DNA from: Microdochium bolleyi
Taxonomy: Eukaryota > Ascomycota > Sordariomycetes > Xylariales > Microdochiaceae
Direction: 5' to 3'
Length of the DNA: 64,000 nt
Assembly (NCBI GenBank): GCA_001566295.1
Contig: KQ964257.1
Coordinates: 434,001-498,000, forward strand
The position numbers and the translations under genes were made by a program. Shown here one piece after another: positions 32,826 to 43,973 of the stretch. Every line of letters begins with the position of its first letter. Within the stretch, counting starts at the first letter, position 1. The notes beneath the pieces were generated by a model. That model was not told where the DNA came from and did not search any database. It worked only from the letters and a program-made list of their open reading frames with translations.

Positions 32826-34775
32826 ATGGAGATAACAGATGATGACGACAAGAATCAGACTTTGCGTCAGCTTAGCGAAAGTCGTGGCGCGTCTGTTGTG
32901 TCTCAACTTGTGGGCATCGCTCAAAAAGCGAACCAGCAAGAGCACCACAAGCTCCTCTCTTTCATCACCGGACTCGAATGTCTGCAGCGGCAACATTTGG
33001 GGTTTTCTCGCATATCCATCAATAGTCTGTCGCAGCACAAGTATGTCGCCCTGTCGTATACCTGGCAGGCTTCGGACGATGAGAGCAAAGTCACAGGTCG
33101 ATATCCGGTACAAAATTGGAAGCGAGACGAATCACCTCCTTCAACAGTGCGCGACTGTGTTTGGGATCGCGTGATAAAATACATGAAAGAACACCTCGTC
33201 AAGTACCTCTGGATTGATGCGCATTGCATCCGTCAGCCCAACTGCGAGCTGGATAATTGCACACGTCACAGTGTTTGCGTCAAGCAGCGCGATGCTGTGC
33301 AGGTCATGGATCTGGTCTACCAGCTGAGTGACCATCCCGTCGCACTGCTAACTCGGAGGATACATACCGGCCCCGAGCTCGACTTGCTCCAAAAGATCCT
33401 GTCACGATGTTTGGTCACAGGGGACAGTGACTTTCGGCTTTCCTCAACATCGGCCTCTGCCAAGCGACAGGCCAAAGAGGGGCTGCGACTACTTCACCGT
33501 CTTCTGACGGATCCGTGGTGTGAGCGTGCTTGGACGTTTCAGGAAAATTACCGCGCTGGCTCCCGCATGCACTTGCTCATACCGCACGATTCTTCTCTGG
33601 AGCCTCAGAAGCAACGGCACAGCAACTTATTCGGTTCCATCCCGGGCGAACTTTGCATATTATCAGTCGGGCTTTCCACAGAGGCCACGAGGCTGTGCCT
33701 TGCACTGTCCTTGCCCAGACTTGTGCCTCCGCTCGGACGTGTCGCGCGACAGCAGATCGATGGGGTAAAGCGTAGCTTCAGGAGATATAAGCTGTGCTTG
33801 GAAGGATCCAGTCCAATAACTCCAGAAATCGTGGCCGATATCGAATCACGAAGCGTGATGAAGCCATGGGATCGGCTTGCCATTGTTGCCAACTGCTGCA
33901 AGTATTCAACACGCCTCAACACGGTATCGCTTAAGCAGAAAAGTCACAGCCTTAGTCTGTCTATATTGGCTATGTGTCTGCTCAACGGCGAGATCATCGA
34001 TAATCACGAAGACCGCGGGGCCGCAGCGTCGGCGGATATGACGACTTCTAGATGGTATAAGGAGCAGAAGTTCTCGGGTTTCAAGGCACCAACAGGCTGC
34101 CTTTGGCCTACGACGTTCATCAAAAGTTGTCGTTTCACCAGTGTGTCTCTGCAAGCGGATGGAATAGCTACGAAAGGTCACGTCTGGGAGATTTCGGGGA
34201 AGCGGATTACTGCAGCCTCGTTCGACTTGACGAGATCTCATGCTGAAGAGCCGTTGGTGGAAGGACATCTCAATGATCATCACCGAGAGAGCCTGGGACA
34301 ACTTGTCGACCGCTTGAACTGGGGCCGTCATCACCGCCTAGCTAACTATCTCGACGAATACTTAGCAAAGGAGGCTCGGAGAAGAAGACAGGCTACTCCT
34401 GCAGAGAAGTACATGTTGGTCATGGCGCGCGAGCTGGCAACCGCCATGGTCGAGGGCAAAAGCCTGCGGCTCGGCAGACTCCGGAGTGAAGGAGATCAAG
34501 CGCCATGCCGCGCCATCTTCATAACTGAGAAACAGCACAACTTTGTGGCTTTCACGTCTTTTTCAGCAGCCGAGCCTATTACCGGTCACCACGACGCGAA
34601 CGACTTGGACTGTCATGTCTCCCTGTCGGTTGCCGAAGACCCTCCCATACTAAGCCGCCAGCTGCCTCGCCTTCGCGTCAACGGATGGGTGCACAGTCTT
34701 TGCTTCTTTCAGGGTTGTAATCCTACAAAAGTTGTATTTCCTTGGCCAAAGTCGCTGCTGGACTCTGAGCTATAG
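32826..34775 (+). CDS. HET-domain (heterokaryon incompatibility) protein
   Basis: Single-exon gene of 649 residues. The three conserved blocks of the HET domain (PF06985) are present in order: YVALSYTWQ at residues 73-81, LWIDAHCIRQ near 135-145 and DPWCERAWTFQENYRAG near 225-240. An insertion carrying a Cys-rich stretch (CELDNCTRHSVCVKQRD) falls between blocks 2 and 3. The C-terminal 400 residues show no domain I recognise. HET proteins, through a TIR-related fold, cause cell death during non-self recognition or in innate-immunity-like responses. No signal peptide or membrane segment is seen, so the protein is probably cytosolic. The first ATG (ccacaATGg) is used. A broken ankyrin gene lies 0.9 kb upstream. 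Partner and trigger are unknown. Confidence 0.9.
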   Translation: MEITDDDDKNQTLRQLSESRGASVVSQLVGIAQKANQQEHHKLLSFITGLECLQRQHLGFSRISINSLSQHKYVALSYTWQASDDESKVTGRYPVQNWKRDESPPSTVRDCVWDRVIKYMKEHLVKYLWIDAHCIRQPNCELDNCTRHSVCVKQRDAVQVMDLVYQLSDHPVALLTRRIHTGPELDLLQKILSRCLVTGDSDFRLSSTSASAKRQAKEGLRLLHRLLTDPWCERAWTFQENYRAGSRMHLLIPHDSSLEPQKQRHSNLFGSIPGELCILSVGLSTEATRLCLALSLPRLVPPLGRVARQQIDGVKRSFRRYKLCLEGSSPITPEIVADIESRSVMKPWDRLAIVANCCKYSTRLNTVSLKQKSHSLSLSILAMCLLNGEIIDNHEDRGAAASADMTTSRWYKEQKFSGFKAPTGCLWPTTFIKSCRFTSVSLQADGIATKGHVWEISGKRITAASFDLTRSHAEEPLVEGHLNDHHRESLGQLVDRLNWGRHHRLANYLDEYLAKEARRRRQATPAEKYMLVMARELATAMVEGKSLRLGRLRSEGDQAPCRAIFITEKQHNFVAFTSFSAAEPITGHHDANDLDCHVSLSVAEDPPILSRQLPRLRVNGWVHSLCFFQGCNPTKVVFPWPKSLLDSEL

Positions 34776-35639
34776 AAGAGCAGATTCTACCCGGCTTAGC
34801 AGCATGGCTTCGAAGTCCGTGGATTTTGGGAGGCCCCGCGCCTGGTTGATTGGAAAGCCTGTAGAGTCGGTCGGTCAACTACAAGGGTCATGTTCGTTTC
34901 GGTAGCATTTGGGTGGGGAGTATCTTTCAACGGACTTTGCTGCCTCCTCGCCCCAACCTATTAACGCCTCGAATACGTTGCGCGTCCAAGATTTCTGCAC
35001 ACTGCGGGCCATGAAATTTCAGCGAGCCGAAGTTCATACTCGCAAGTTAACACGCCGCCCAAAATCCCTCTCGTGGGGCGTGTCATAGTGTGCGCGTGGG
35101 TCCCGTGCTGTCCGGAACCACTTGATTTCGTAGCGGCCTTCTCACGGTCGAGATGGTCCGATGAACAATAAGCCTGACTTCAATAGGATAGCCCGAGGGG
35201 TGAGAGCCCCTGCGTGGCGCTGCACTAGTCGACGCCAGCATCGGGGTCGTTCTCAACTTGTATCACTTGACGGGTTGTGTCCACCTTGACTTCTCATCTC
35301 TAACAAACAGTAAATGATTCTGCGAACTCGGATTGACCCGATTGCCCTGTTCAACAATGTGTCTTCAATCTCTACTGAGCACCCTTTGTCGTTTCGATTT
35401 TCCGTGAAAGTGAGTCGAGGCAGCAGCGGACATCGCCGCGCCCGTGCTCTCAATCACACCTCCTCCCCAAGCGCGGTGAGACTAGTGAAAGGCGTGGCTT
35501 GAGAAATTTCCACACTGCTTCGCTGTGCCGTGCAGCTGAAAGGCGGGTCCACCAAGGATGATACAAATGGAACTCGCAGGTTCGCTACTTTGCCTCTCTG
35601 CTCTTCTGACCATTTTCTTTGCGACCGGACTTGTAAGTC
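34776..35639. other. Intergenic region
   Basis: About 860 bases between the HET gene and the secreted Thr-rich protein gene. No coding region with motifs is seen. Confidence 0.45.
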
Positions 35640-37001
35640 ATGGCGTTCATGATGTCCAGATCCATCGGCACACTCCTCCTCGCCAGTTTCGTGGCCTTGG
35701 CTGCCGCGAAACCATGTGGGCACAAGGATGTGTGTCTGCAAGGTTTGTAGGCCTCTTAGCCTCCAATCAGACAACCTTTGGGCATTCAGAACTGACCAGG
35801 CCAATGGTGTAGCGCTTCAATTGCAAGGCGAGATCGCACTGGCAGACTGTTCTGCCAGGTTGACGAGCACGGTCGCACAGTCAGCATGGTACGCATAAAA
35901 TTCATTGTCTTGTTAACGTCCCGGAAGACAACTGCTAATGTCACTATGGCAAAAAGCACCGAGACTGCCGTGCCAACTTCTGGAGGGAGCTATGCAGACC
36001 TTGCGACAGGAACTGAGAAGAGCACACTCGCCGCCACTGAAACGTTATCCTTCACTACAACAAGCACAGAAACAGTCATCGAGACAGGCGTGACGACTTC
36101 GCTGGCGAGCTCGACGACGACCGAAACTGTCACCACCACAGCGCCCACGGTCACCACCGTCGTCTTTGACTACTATGTGCAAAGACGTCTGCGCAGTCTC
36201 GGGACAGAGGCCCTGCCAGGATACGCCGCTGCGGCCTGCAAGTCCCGTGGTTCGTATGCATCTGCCTGCCGCCGTATTGGTGCTGAGCCGGCCACGACGA
36301 CCAGCACGTGCCCTGTAAAAACACACGCGGCGGGAGAGGTAGCAACGACTACCACTGTATCAACCACACAGCTTCAAGTCGAGACCCTCACAATCACGAC
36401 TGTGACAGGCACGGTCGAGCAGACCACGGTCGTGACGTCGACGACCACTGCCACGTCAGCGCCAACCCGCACAGTCCGTCGCTCCTGCAACCCCACAGGC
36501 AATCCATTCTTGGTCCGCGGACCGCTGATGCGGGACGGCCCCGAGAGCAACGCCCACGCTCTCTGGATGTCCGTAACCCGGTCGACCTCCGAGGTCGTGT
36601 GGGCAGACTACCCAGACCAGGACATGACCGCGGAGCAAGCAGCCAGCGCACGGTTCGTGCTCAACCGCTCCGGCTACGTCCAGCCCTGGGCGCCGCTGGA
36701 GGGTGAGAGCGAACGCCGGATCCCGTGCTACGACCGGGCAGCGATGCTCGCCGCGGGCGCAGCGTCGGTGCAGATCATTACAATGCCTGAGAGTACGTTC
36801 TCGAGTGACTCTGCCGCTGCCGCTGGGCTCGCACGTGTCGTCGGCTGCGAGGACTTCACGACCGGCGAGTTCTCGATGTATGCCGAGGGCGAGCGGTGGA
36901 ACACTCTGAACTGCGGCGGCAAGTTGTTCCAGTCGTCCGGGGACGGAGCCGAGTTGGGTCTGAAATGTGTCCCGATGGTTCTGGCGGTTGCTTCGAGGTG
37001 A
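35640..37001 (+). CDS. Secreted Thr/Ser-rich cell-wall-type protein, unknown family
   Basis: 407 residues from exons 35640-35742, 35813-35888 and 35957-37001, in phase. The first exon encodes a clear signal peptide (SIGTLLLASFVALAAA) followed by KPCGHKDVCLQ. Exon 2 adds ALADCSARLTST, so the mature N-terminus has several Cys. Two Thr/Ser-rich segments (about residues 75-130 and 170-230) would be heavily O-mannosylated stalks. Between them is a small Cys-containing domain (YAAAACKSRGSYASACRRIG). A folded C-terminal part of about 150 residues follows (NPFLVRGPLMRDG..CGGKLFQSSG). No GPI-anchor tail is obvious. This layout suits a cell-wall or extracellular adhesin-like protein. I do not recognise the C-terminal domain. 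If exons 1-2 are not used, translation could start at 35886, but then no signal peptide would be present. Confidence 0.72.
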
Positions 37002-39473
37002 ATACAGCAGTAAGCAGGGAAGCGGGTTGCGGGCTGCCCGCGAGGTGCTACCGGGTTGGCAGGATCTTGTCGATAGATCGAGGTTTCGCATCACTTGTGA
37101 TGTTCATAGTGAATTGTCTGGTACAAAGACCCAACTCTCAACATTGACATTTTCCCGAGTGTCTCTTGAACAATTGATCACGCTTATTGCAGAGATGTCC
37201 GTGCATAGTATAGGATGTGACACCGCGAAAACGGAGACGATCAGCGCGACCCGTGTCTAACAGCGCACGCCGTTCGGAACGGTATCATGTGCATAGCCCC
37301 GGATCTCTGACGTGCTCACCCAATTTGGGAGCGAGAAATCGGGATGCACACTGTGGAGGCACATTGTTGCAATCGATTTCCTGCGCAGGTCCGTAGCCCA
37401 CGATAGGTGCTCGTAATGGCATGATTGTTGGAATAATGAGGAGATTCACCGAAAGAAATACCCATCCCGGTTACATGTGAGGTGAGCCTCGGCCGGCACG
37501 TTGGACTGGTCCAATTGTATTGTATCGTGTTGCTGTCGGTACGAGCACGCCCGAGCAGTCGAGATGTTACCACAGCGGAGCTGGGCAAGAGCACCAAGGG
37601 CCGGGAGCTTCAATTCACGGCAACTGTTGTCAGAAACACGACTTAAGCAGTCCAAGATCATTGGAAACAAGGATATACTGCAAAATCACTACTAGAGGGA
37701 CCTCCTCCGGCAGTCGGGAGTCTTCGACATAATGATGGGCGGCGGATGCCGGTGATATAACTAGCAGCCATAACCGGTATTCATCTGAAGTAGCCGCGCT
37801 GAGATATGTGGCTGATCGCACTTGACTATCTGTCGACCTCGGCTCCTGTCCCGCCCGTTTAGCGCAGGCGACGTTGGTGTGGCTAGCACGTGTGGCACGC
37901 AGAATGGTGGTGTCATCTTTGAGTGCGCCAAGAGGTTGAGTCCGAGGACTGATCTGCACCGTTTAGGTTCGGCATAATGACCTGATCCCTGCTTGAAGGG
38001 TGCCGCCCTCCCTGGCCATGTATCTTGGCGGGCAGATCAGAATGCAGAATCGGTCTAGATCTTTGTGACGCTCGCTCTGGCGAGTGCGCAAAGTCGGGTC
38101 ATGGTCGGCGATTATGGACTGTGACATGAACCTGCAATGTAGCGTCGACCGCCTATTGTTTCGCTCGCCAGGCTGCGAGTCGTACCCTGCTGGTCCGGGG
38201 GGCTTCGTTGGGCGCTGATAGGGCTGGGTGTCATGGAAAAACCCTGCCGCGGTGGAGAATCTGTGTGAAAATGGCACGAAACGAGTGGACAAATGTTGGT
38301 CTCACTCTTCTTCTTCATTCCCCGCACAAGCGCCGGGCTTTTGTCCCCATCAGAGGGCTAGACCGATGGACATGTGGAGAAGCTTGGGGAGATGAGCCGA
38401 TCCGTCGTTTTAGTGAGTCTGGGGATGCGGAGGGTGATGACGATCTCACTTGGCCTGCTGGGAGCACTCAGAAGCTTCATCCTGCAGAGGACCCAGGGGT
38501 ATAATGATCCTCAATCGCGGGACCAGCCAGTCAAAGTCGGGAAAACAGTAGTATCCTGCGCAGATGTTTGGGAACCAGCGTTGGCGAAGAACAGAAAAGA
38601 GGTTCCGAACAGGCCCATCCTAGGTGAGGAGAGGGGGCCGGTCAGCGCAGTCATCCTCCTCAGTCTGCACTGCATTAGATCCTGGCAATGATGCCTGTTG
38701 TGGCACAAGTCTCCGAATGTGCTCCGAGAGGAGAGTGCCTCAAGCAAGCCACCAAGCCCTTCCCGCGGCTTGATGAGATCTGCCGAGCCACGACCAACAA
38801 GCTTGTGCCAGCCACCCGCACCCAGCGACCCCCGTCGCCCAGCAAGCCACCCACATAATGCCGACTTGCTGAAGCCAGTCGGGGCTGTCTCGCCTGTCAA
38901 GGTTCAAAGATCCTGGCCTGCGGCTCCACCCCGCAAGGTCACATCGCAGCGCTGACTCCGTCGTCATACAACGTTGTTGCTGTCTCTCGCTTGCACCCAT
39001 CACCAACACTCGACACTCCGACACTCCAGGCTCTCCCCCGCCTCTGCCAAAACAATGATGGACCCGTCATCCCCTGGTTTGGGCGCTTACTTTTTTTTCT
39101 CCACGTCTCCGCCGTCTCCCCCGCCTTAGCTCGCGTGACACCGAGCCCGCCCCGAAAGCACGCGGAATATTTGTCGGTGACCGTCCAAGTACAGCCTGCA
39201 TTCTGGCATGTGAGCGGCAAATTCCGCACAAACTGCCGGCGTGTCGAGCGTTCGATCATTCCAGCCGAGGACCAGTAACCGAGGACAAAGGCTGTCCGCT
39301 TGTCGTGCCCACAACGTCATTGCATCAAGCACAACGCGCCGCTGGATAAATAGTCCGCCCGGCCCCAGATCTGCCAGCGATATTCCCCTCGTTTGCCCTT
39401 TCTCTTGATCTCACTGTACTGCCTTAGTCCCCTTGTACCCACCCTGTACTGTCCGCACCACCACCCACCAACC
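37002..39473 (+). promoter_or_regulatory. Long intergenic region; promoter of the second sugar transporter at its right end
   Basis: About 2.5 kb without a gene I can support. Short open frames lack motifs and codon bias. A TATA-like element (ataaata) lies at 39346-39352, about 120 bases before the transporter ATG at 39474, followed by a CT-rich leader. Length and position suggest a large regulatory region, as often seen before nutrient-controlled transporters. Confidence 0.45.
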
Positions 39474-41286
39474 ATGGGGCCCCCCAAGTTCATGGGCCTG
39501 ACCGGCCGCCCGCTCTCCCTCGCCGTCTCTACTGTCGCGACAACAGGTTTCCTGCTCTTCGGCTATGACCAGGGCGTCATGTCTGGCATCATTGATGCCG
39601 AGGGCTTCCATAATACGATGGTTGCGACGCGCGGCAACCCGACGATGCAGGGGTTTGTCACGGCCATTTATGAGATCGGGTGCCTCGCGGGTGCACTCTT
39701 CATCCTGGCCACCGGTGACTTGCTCGGCCGGCGGCGCGCGATGATCATCGGCAGCTGGATTATGATTCTTGGCGCCGTGATCCAGGTCACAGCGTTCAAG
39801 GACCACTCTGCGTTGGCCCACTTCACGATCGGACGAGTGATCACGGGCGTAGGGAATGGAATTAACACTTCGACAATTCCGACTTATCAGGGTGAGTTAC
39901 GACCCTCTTCTAGCTACAGCCTGCCGCAGCCGGCATGAATAACAGGTCCGGAACCATAGAGCTAACCTCAACCTACAACCACAGCCGAGTGCAGCAAAAC
40001 CTCCAACCGCGGCCTTCTCATCTGTATTGAGGGCGGCATCATTGCTTTTGGCTCCTTGATGGCGTACTGGATCGACTACGGCGCCTCCTTTGCGGGCGGA
40101 GACCTGGTCTGGCGGTTCCCCATCGCGTTCCAGAGTGTCTTCGCGCTGTGCGTCAGCGTCCCGATGGTCTGGCTGCCCGAGTCACCGCGCTGGCTGCTCA
40201 CGCACGACCGCCATGAGGACGCCGAGCGCGTCATCTCGGCGCTCAGGGGCTACGAGGTCGACTCGGTGCAGACGCGGCAGGAGCGCGACGTCATCCTCGA
40301 CTCGATCCGCGCCTCGGGCTTTGTGGGCCGCAAGACGACACCTATCAAGGCCCTAATGACGCATGGGAAGACGCAGCACTTCCGCCGGACGATGCTAGGC
40401 GCTTCGTCGCAGCTAATGCAGCAGATTGGCGGTTGCAATGTGAGTTCAGTTGTTTTGGCTCAGAATCATCCATGGAGTGAAACAGACATACTAACGGCCA
40501 ACCTCATCACTATAGGCCGTCATCTACTACTTTCCCATCCTTTTCGAGAGTTCCATCGCTCCCGGCAACAAGAATCTCGCGCTGCTGATGGGCGGTGTCA
40601 ACATGATTGTGTACGCCGCCTTCGCCACCACGTCCTGGTTCATTATTGAGCGCGCGGGCCGCCGTAAGCTGTTCCTCTGGGGCACCGTCGGCCAGGGCCT
40701 GTCCATGGTCATCACGTTCGCGTGCCTGATCCCCAACGACTCCAACATTGCCAAGGGCGCCGCCGTCGGCCTGTTCACGTACATTGCCTCGTTCGGCGCG
40801 ACCTGGCTCCCCTTGCCCTGGCTGTACCCTGCCGAGATCAACCCGATCAAGATCCGCGGCAAGGCCAACGCCGTGTCGACGTGCACCAACTGGCTGTTCA
40901 ACTTTGTCGTCGTCATGATCACGCCCATCATGATCGACCGCATAGGGTGGGGCACGTACCTCTTCTTCGCGGTCGTCAACGCGTGCTTCCTGCCCTTCAT
41001 CTACTTCTTCTACCCGGAGACGTCGCGACGCTCGCTCGAGGAGATTGACATCATCTTTGCAAAGGGCTACGTCGAGGGCAAGTCGTACGTGCAGGCTGCG
41101 AAGGAGCTGCCGTTCCTCACGGACGAGCAGGTTGAGCAGGAGGCCCTGAAATACGGGCTCATCGACTCGCTGTCGCGCGGAGCTGGTGCAAAGGGGGCGC
41201 TGGCTGGCGATGTGGAGGGCGCTGGCCTGGGCGAGAAGGGTGCTGGCGGGAGTGGCGAGAGCGGCGACGGCATCAAGCAGGATTAA
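39474..41286 (+). CDS. MFS sugar transporter (hexose/pentose/lactose-porter type)
   Basis: 547 residues from exons 39474-39891, 39985-40439 and 40516-41286. Sugar porter marks are FLLFGYDQGVMSG in TM1, GRRRAM after TM2, GVGNGINTSTIPTYQ|AECS at the first junction, PESPRWLL after TM6, QQIGGCN|AVIYYFP at the second junction, ERAGRRKL after TM8 and PETSRRSLEEIDIIF after TM12. TM7 contains QLMQQIGG, the sugar-contacting helix. The cytosolic tail is Gly/Ala-rich (GAGLGEKGAGG). Plasma-membrane sugar:H+ symport is the expected role. An in-frame upstream ATG at 39393 is rejected in favour of 39474 (accATGg) because the intervening residues look like a leader. The substrate cannot be decided from sequence. 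Confidence 0.9.
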
Positions 41287-41971
41287 AACGACTGCAGGCC
41301 CGGTTCTAGTCACGCACAGCAGGCGGCAGAGTCTGCTTTATTGGTGCTCGGTGTACGCGAGGCAGTGCGTCGCGCCGGCACCTCGGGCTCGAAACGAAGT
41401 CGAGGGTCTGCCGCGGCAGATGGAACCATGTCATCTAGCAGTAAGAACATGGTCATAGGCATTGTAGATGCAACATCAATAGAATGCGTACATGTCATAT
41501 CATGCAGGACCACGAGCTGTGGGGTTGTCGTGAACATGCCGATGAGGAGAAATCATGCGGATCGAACAAGAGTGTCAGGTATACTACTTGCACGCTGCCA
41601 TTCAGACAGCCTCGCAAACATTCATCGGCCGTGACTCGAACACGGTCCAGTCCGGGCCGCCCGCGGACCTGCCTGCGGAGGCACCGGATTCCCCGTGAAA
41701 GTCTCCGCGGAGTTTCCGCGTGCGTGCGGTGTCCGGGCGAGACCAGGTGATCTAACTGCAGGACGCGGTTCGGTGCGTGGGGCGGCGCGACTTGGACCCG
41801 GGCCACCCAAAAGTCGCCGAGATTGGGGCGGCCGAGAGAGAGCGACGTGAGCAGTGCCGCATATGTGAGCACAGTCCCTTGGGGGTATTTATATCCGGCT
41901 GGCAAGCCGCGCAGGGCAGGGCCGAGATGGAGCGCGGCACACCAGACCGGCCTTCTGCACCAAACCCTGCC
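41287..41971 (+). promoter_or_regulatory. Promoter of the ADH-like gene
   Basis: A TATA-like element (tatttatat) lies at 41886-41894. This places the transcription start near 41915, upstream of the two candidate ATGs at 41927 and 41972. No gene is seen in the rest. Confidence 0.5.
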
Positions 41972-43108
41972 ATGACCGCCCCAACGGCCACGACGATGGC
42001 GCTCCAGGTCCCACAACAACACCAGGCGGCGGCGCTGACACAGAGGGGCGCGAGGCTGGAGGTGGTGGCACGGCCGACGCCGAGGCCCGGTCCGGGGGAG
42101 CTGCTGCTGCGCGTCGACGTGTGCGCGGTCAACCGGGCCGACTACAAGGGGCGGGACGCCGACTTCCCCCCGAACCCGCAGTTCCCCACGGTGCTGGGCG
42201 GCGACGCGGGCGGCGTCGTGGTCGCGGTCGGGCCCGGCGAGGCGCGCCTCCGGCCGGGGGACCGCGTCGTCGCATGGGCCGGGCCCTTCTTCCGCGGCGG
42301 CGACCCTAACACGGGCGCCTTCCAGCAGTACACGCTCGTCGACGCGCCCAACGCCGCCCGCGTGCCTCCCGACATCGCTCTCGCCGACGCCGCCGCCCTC
42401 CCCGTCGCCACCTTCACCGCCATCACCGCCCTCACCACCATCCTCGGCCTGCCCCTCACCGCCGTCGGCGCACACGCACACGGCCTGCTCGTCTGGGGCG
42501 CAGCCTCCAGTGTCGGCACCGTCGCGGTCCAGGCCGCCCGCAGCCTGGGCCTCCGCGTCTATGCCACTGCCGCCCCTGCAAACCACGCCTATCTCGCCAC
42601 CCTTGGCGCCCATACCCTCGTCGACTATAGCGATCCTGACGCCGCGGTCGCTGAGATCCTTGCCGCCGCCCGCCGCGACGGCGTGATCCTCACCCAGGCC
42701 ATCTGCACCGTCGCCGCCGCTCTTGCGCCCACCGTCGCTATCCTCGCCGCCCTCCGGTCTGATGGTGTCACGGATGCCGGCGCCACTGCTTCCCGCGCCA
42801 AGGTCGCCAGCGTTGACATGCCGCCTGCCGATTTCGACGCCGCCGCCGCCTCCGCCGCCGCCCAGGGTGTCGACGTCGCCTTCGTCATGCCCCCACTCGA
42901 CCAGGCCACGCGCGTGCCGCACATGGCTCGCTGCTTCCAGTGGCTCGAGGACAACCTCGCGTCAGGTGCTCTCGTGCCCAGCCCGCCAGCACGGGTTGTC
43001 GGGCGCGGCCTCGACGCCATCAACCAGGCCCTGGACGTGCTTCGCGAGGGCGTCAGCTGCGCGAAGCTCGTGGTGACCCTGGACCACGAGTCAAGCACCA
43101 CGTTATGA
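41972..43108 (+). CDS. Zinc-type alcohol dehydrogenase-like / trans-enoyl-reductase-like oxidoreductase (MDR)
   Basis: 378 residues, single exon, strongly GC-rich at codon ends. The GroES-like N-terminal domain shows LLRVDVCAVNRADYKGRD and VLGGDAGGVVVAVG. The nucleotide-binding domain carries the motif GLLVWGAASSVG followed by QAARSLGLRVYATA. The catalytic-zinc Cys/His pattern of true alcohol dehydrogenases is missing (CAVNRAD instead of C-G-x-D), so this is a zinc-free MDR enzyme that reduces C=C or quinone bonds with NADPH. Fungal relatives include ToxD- and LovC-type enoyl reductases, but no polyketide synthase is nearby. The start at 41972 is chosen because the MDR fold begins soon after; 41927 is in frame and also lies downstream of the TATA element. 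Confidence 0.85.
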   Translation: MTAPTATTMALQVPQQHQAAALTQRGARLEVVARPTPRPGPGELLLRVDVCAVNRADYKGRDADFPPNPQFPTVLGGDAGGVVVAVGPGEARLRPGDRVVAWAGPFFRGGDPNTGAFQQYTLVDAPNAARVPPDIALADAAALPVATFTAITALTTILGLPLTAVGAHAHGLLVWGAASSVGTVAVQAARSLGLRVYATAAPANHAYLATLGAHTLVDYSDPDAAVAEILAAARRDGVILTQAICTVAAALAPTVAILAALRSDGVTDAGATASRAKVASVDMPPADFDAAAASAAAQGVDVAFVMPPLDQATRVPHMARCFQWLEDNLASGALVPSPPARVVGRGLDAINQALDVLREGVSCAKLVVTLDHESSTTL

Positions 43109-43973
43109 GGCAGCCGGTGTTCAGGCTTCCAGATCGTGTTTCGCGTCTTATTCGATCCGCCGAGACGCAAGATACAAAAACCAGTATATGTACACACACA
43201 AAGAAGGCAATGGGACAGACAAACAGGAGCATACGGCGCCATGTTTCTGACCGCACGAGCATCGTGCGCTAGACTGATGTGTGTAAATAGTTTTAATCAA
43301 GCTGTCCTCTGTCGGTCCGTCCAAAAACGGTATTTTTCCAGGCCGAATTGTACTATATAATTGATATAGGCGCTGTTGAACGTCGCCCACCGCGGATCGT
43401 GGTCCATCATCTGATCGCGGACAGCATCCGATACATTTCCTGCACTATGTTATAGCTTCGCACTGCTGGAGCAAGTGTGAAAGAGTATACGCGCCATTTG
43501 CAGCATTTCCGGCGCCTCGGCGGAATGATTTTGGTCCGATGGTTGTCTCGAATCCGGCGTCCAGGGCCTGATGAGCCATGTCATCACGTAGTTTTCGATA
43601 CGGAAGTGCAAGGTCCGTTGTAGTACCGGTACCATGGAAATGGCGGAACACGGGACTTTTCAGCCATCCCCTTTTTCCATCGAAGTGGCGTGCAATGGAC
43701 GGGTCCTATGTCCCTAGTAGCGAAGACATTTCCTATACTCATCAAGCTTTGAGCGTCGAACGCGCCATTACTTGTAGCTAGGCTAACAATTGTCGTGATA
43801 GAGTAAAAAAGTGAGCCGTCGAGTGAGGGTTAAAAAAGATTGTGCTGGAGGCTGCTTCAAGTAATACTCCTCTGTGGTATTCTATTGTGATTATCTACGG
43901 TTTGACCTTTACCACGAAGCACCTTTGTCCGGCCCCTGTCCTCGGTCTCCTGGTTGAGGAGCCTTTCCAGGAT
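43109..43973. other. Intergenic region grading into an AT-rich island
   Basis: Terminator side of the ADH-like gene. From about 43800 the sequence becomes visibly AT-richer and keeps this character to about 45200. No gene is seen. Confidence 0.45.

Noticed and set aside
41630..41730. T-loop-like GTTCGAGTC on the minus strand near 41640, possible tRNA
   Set aside because: The upstream 70 bases form no acceptor, D or anticodon arms.
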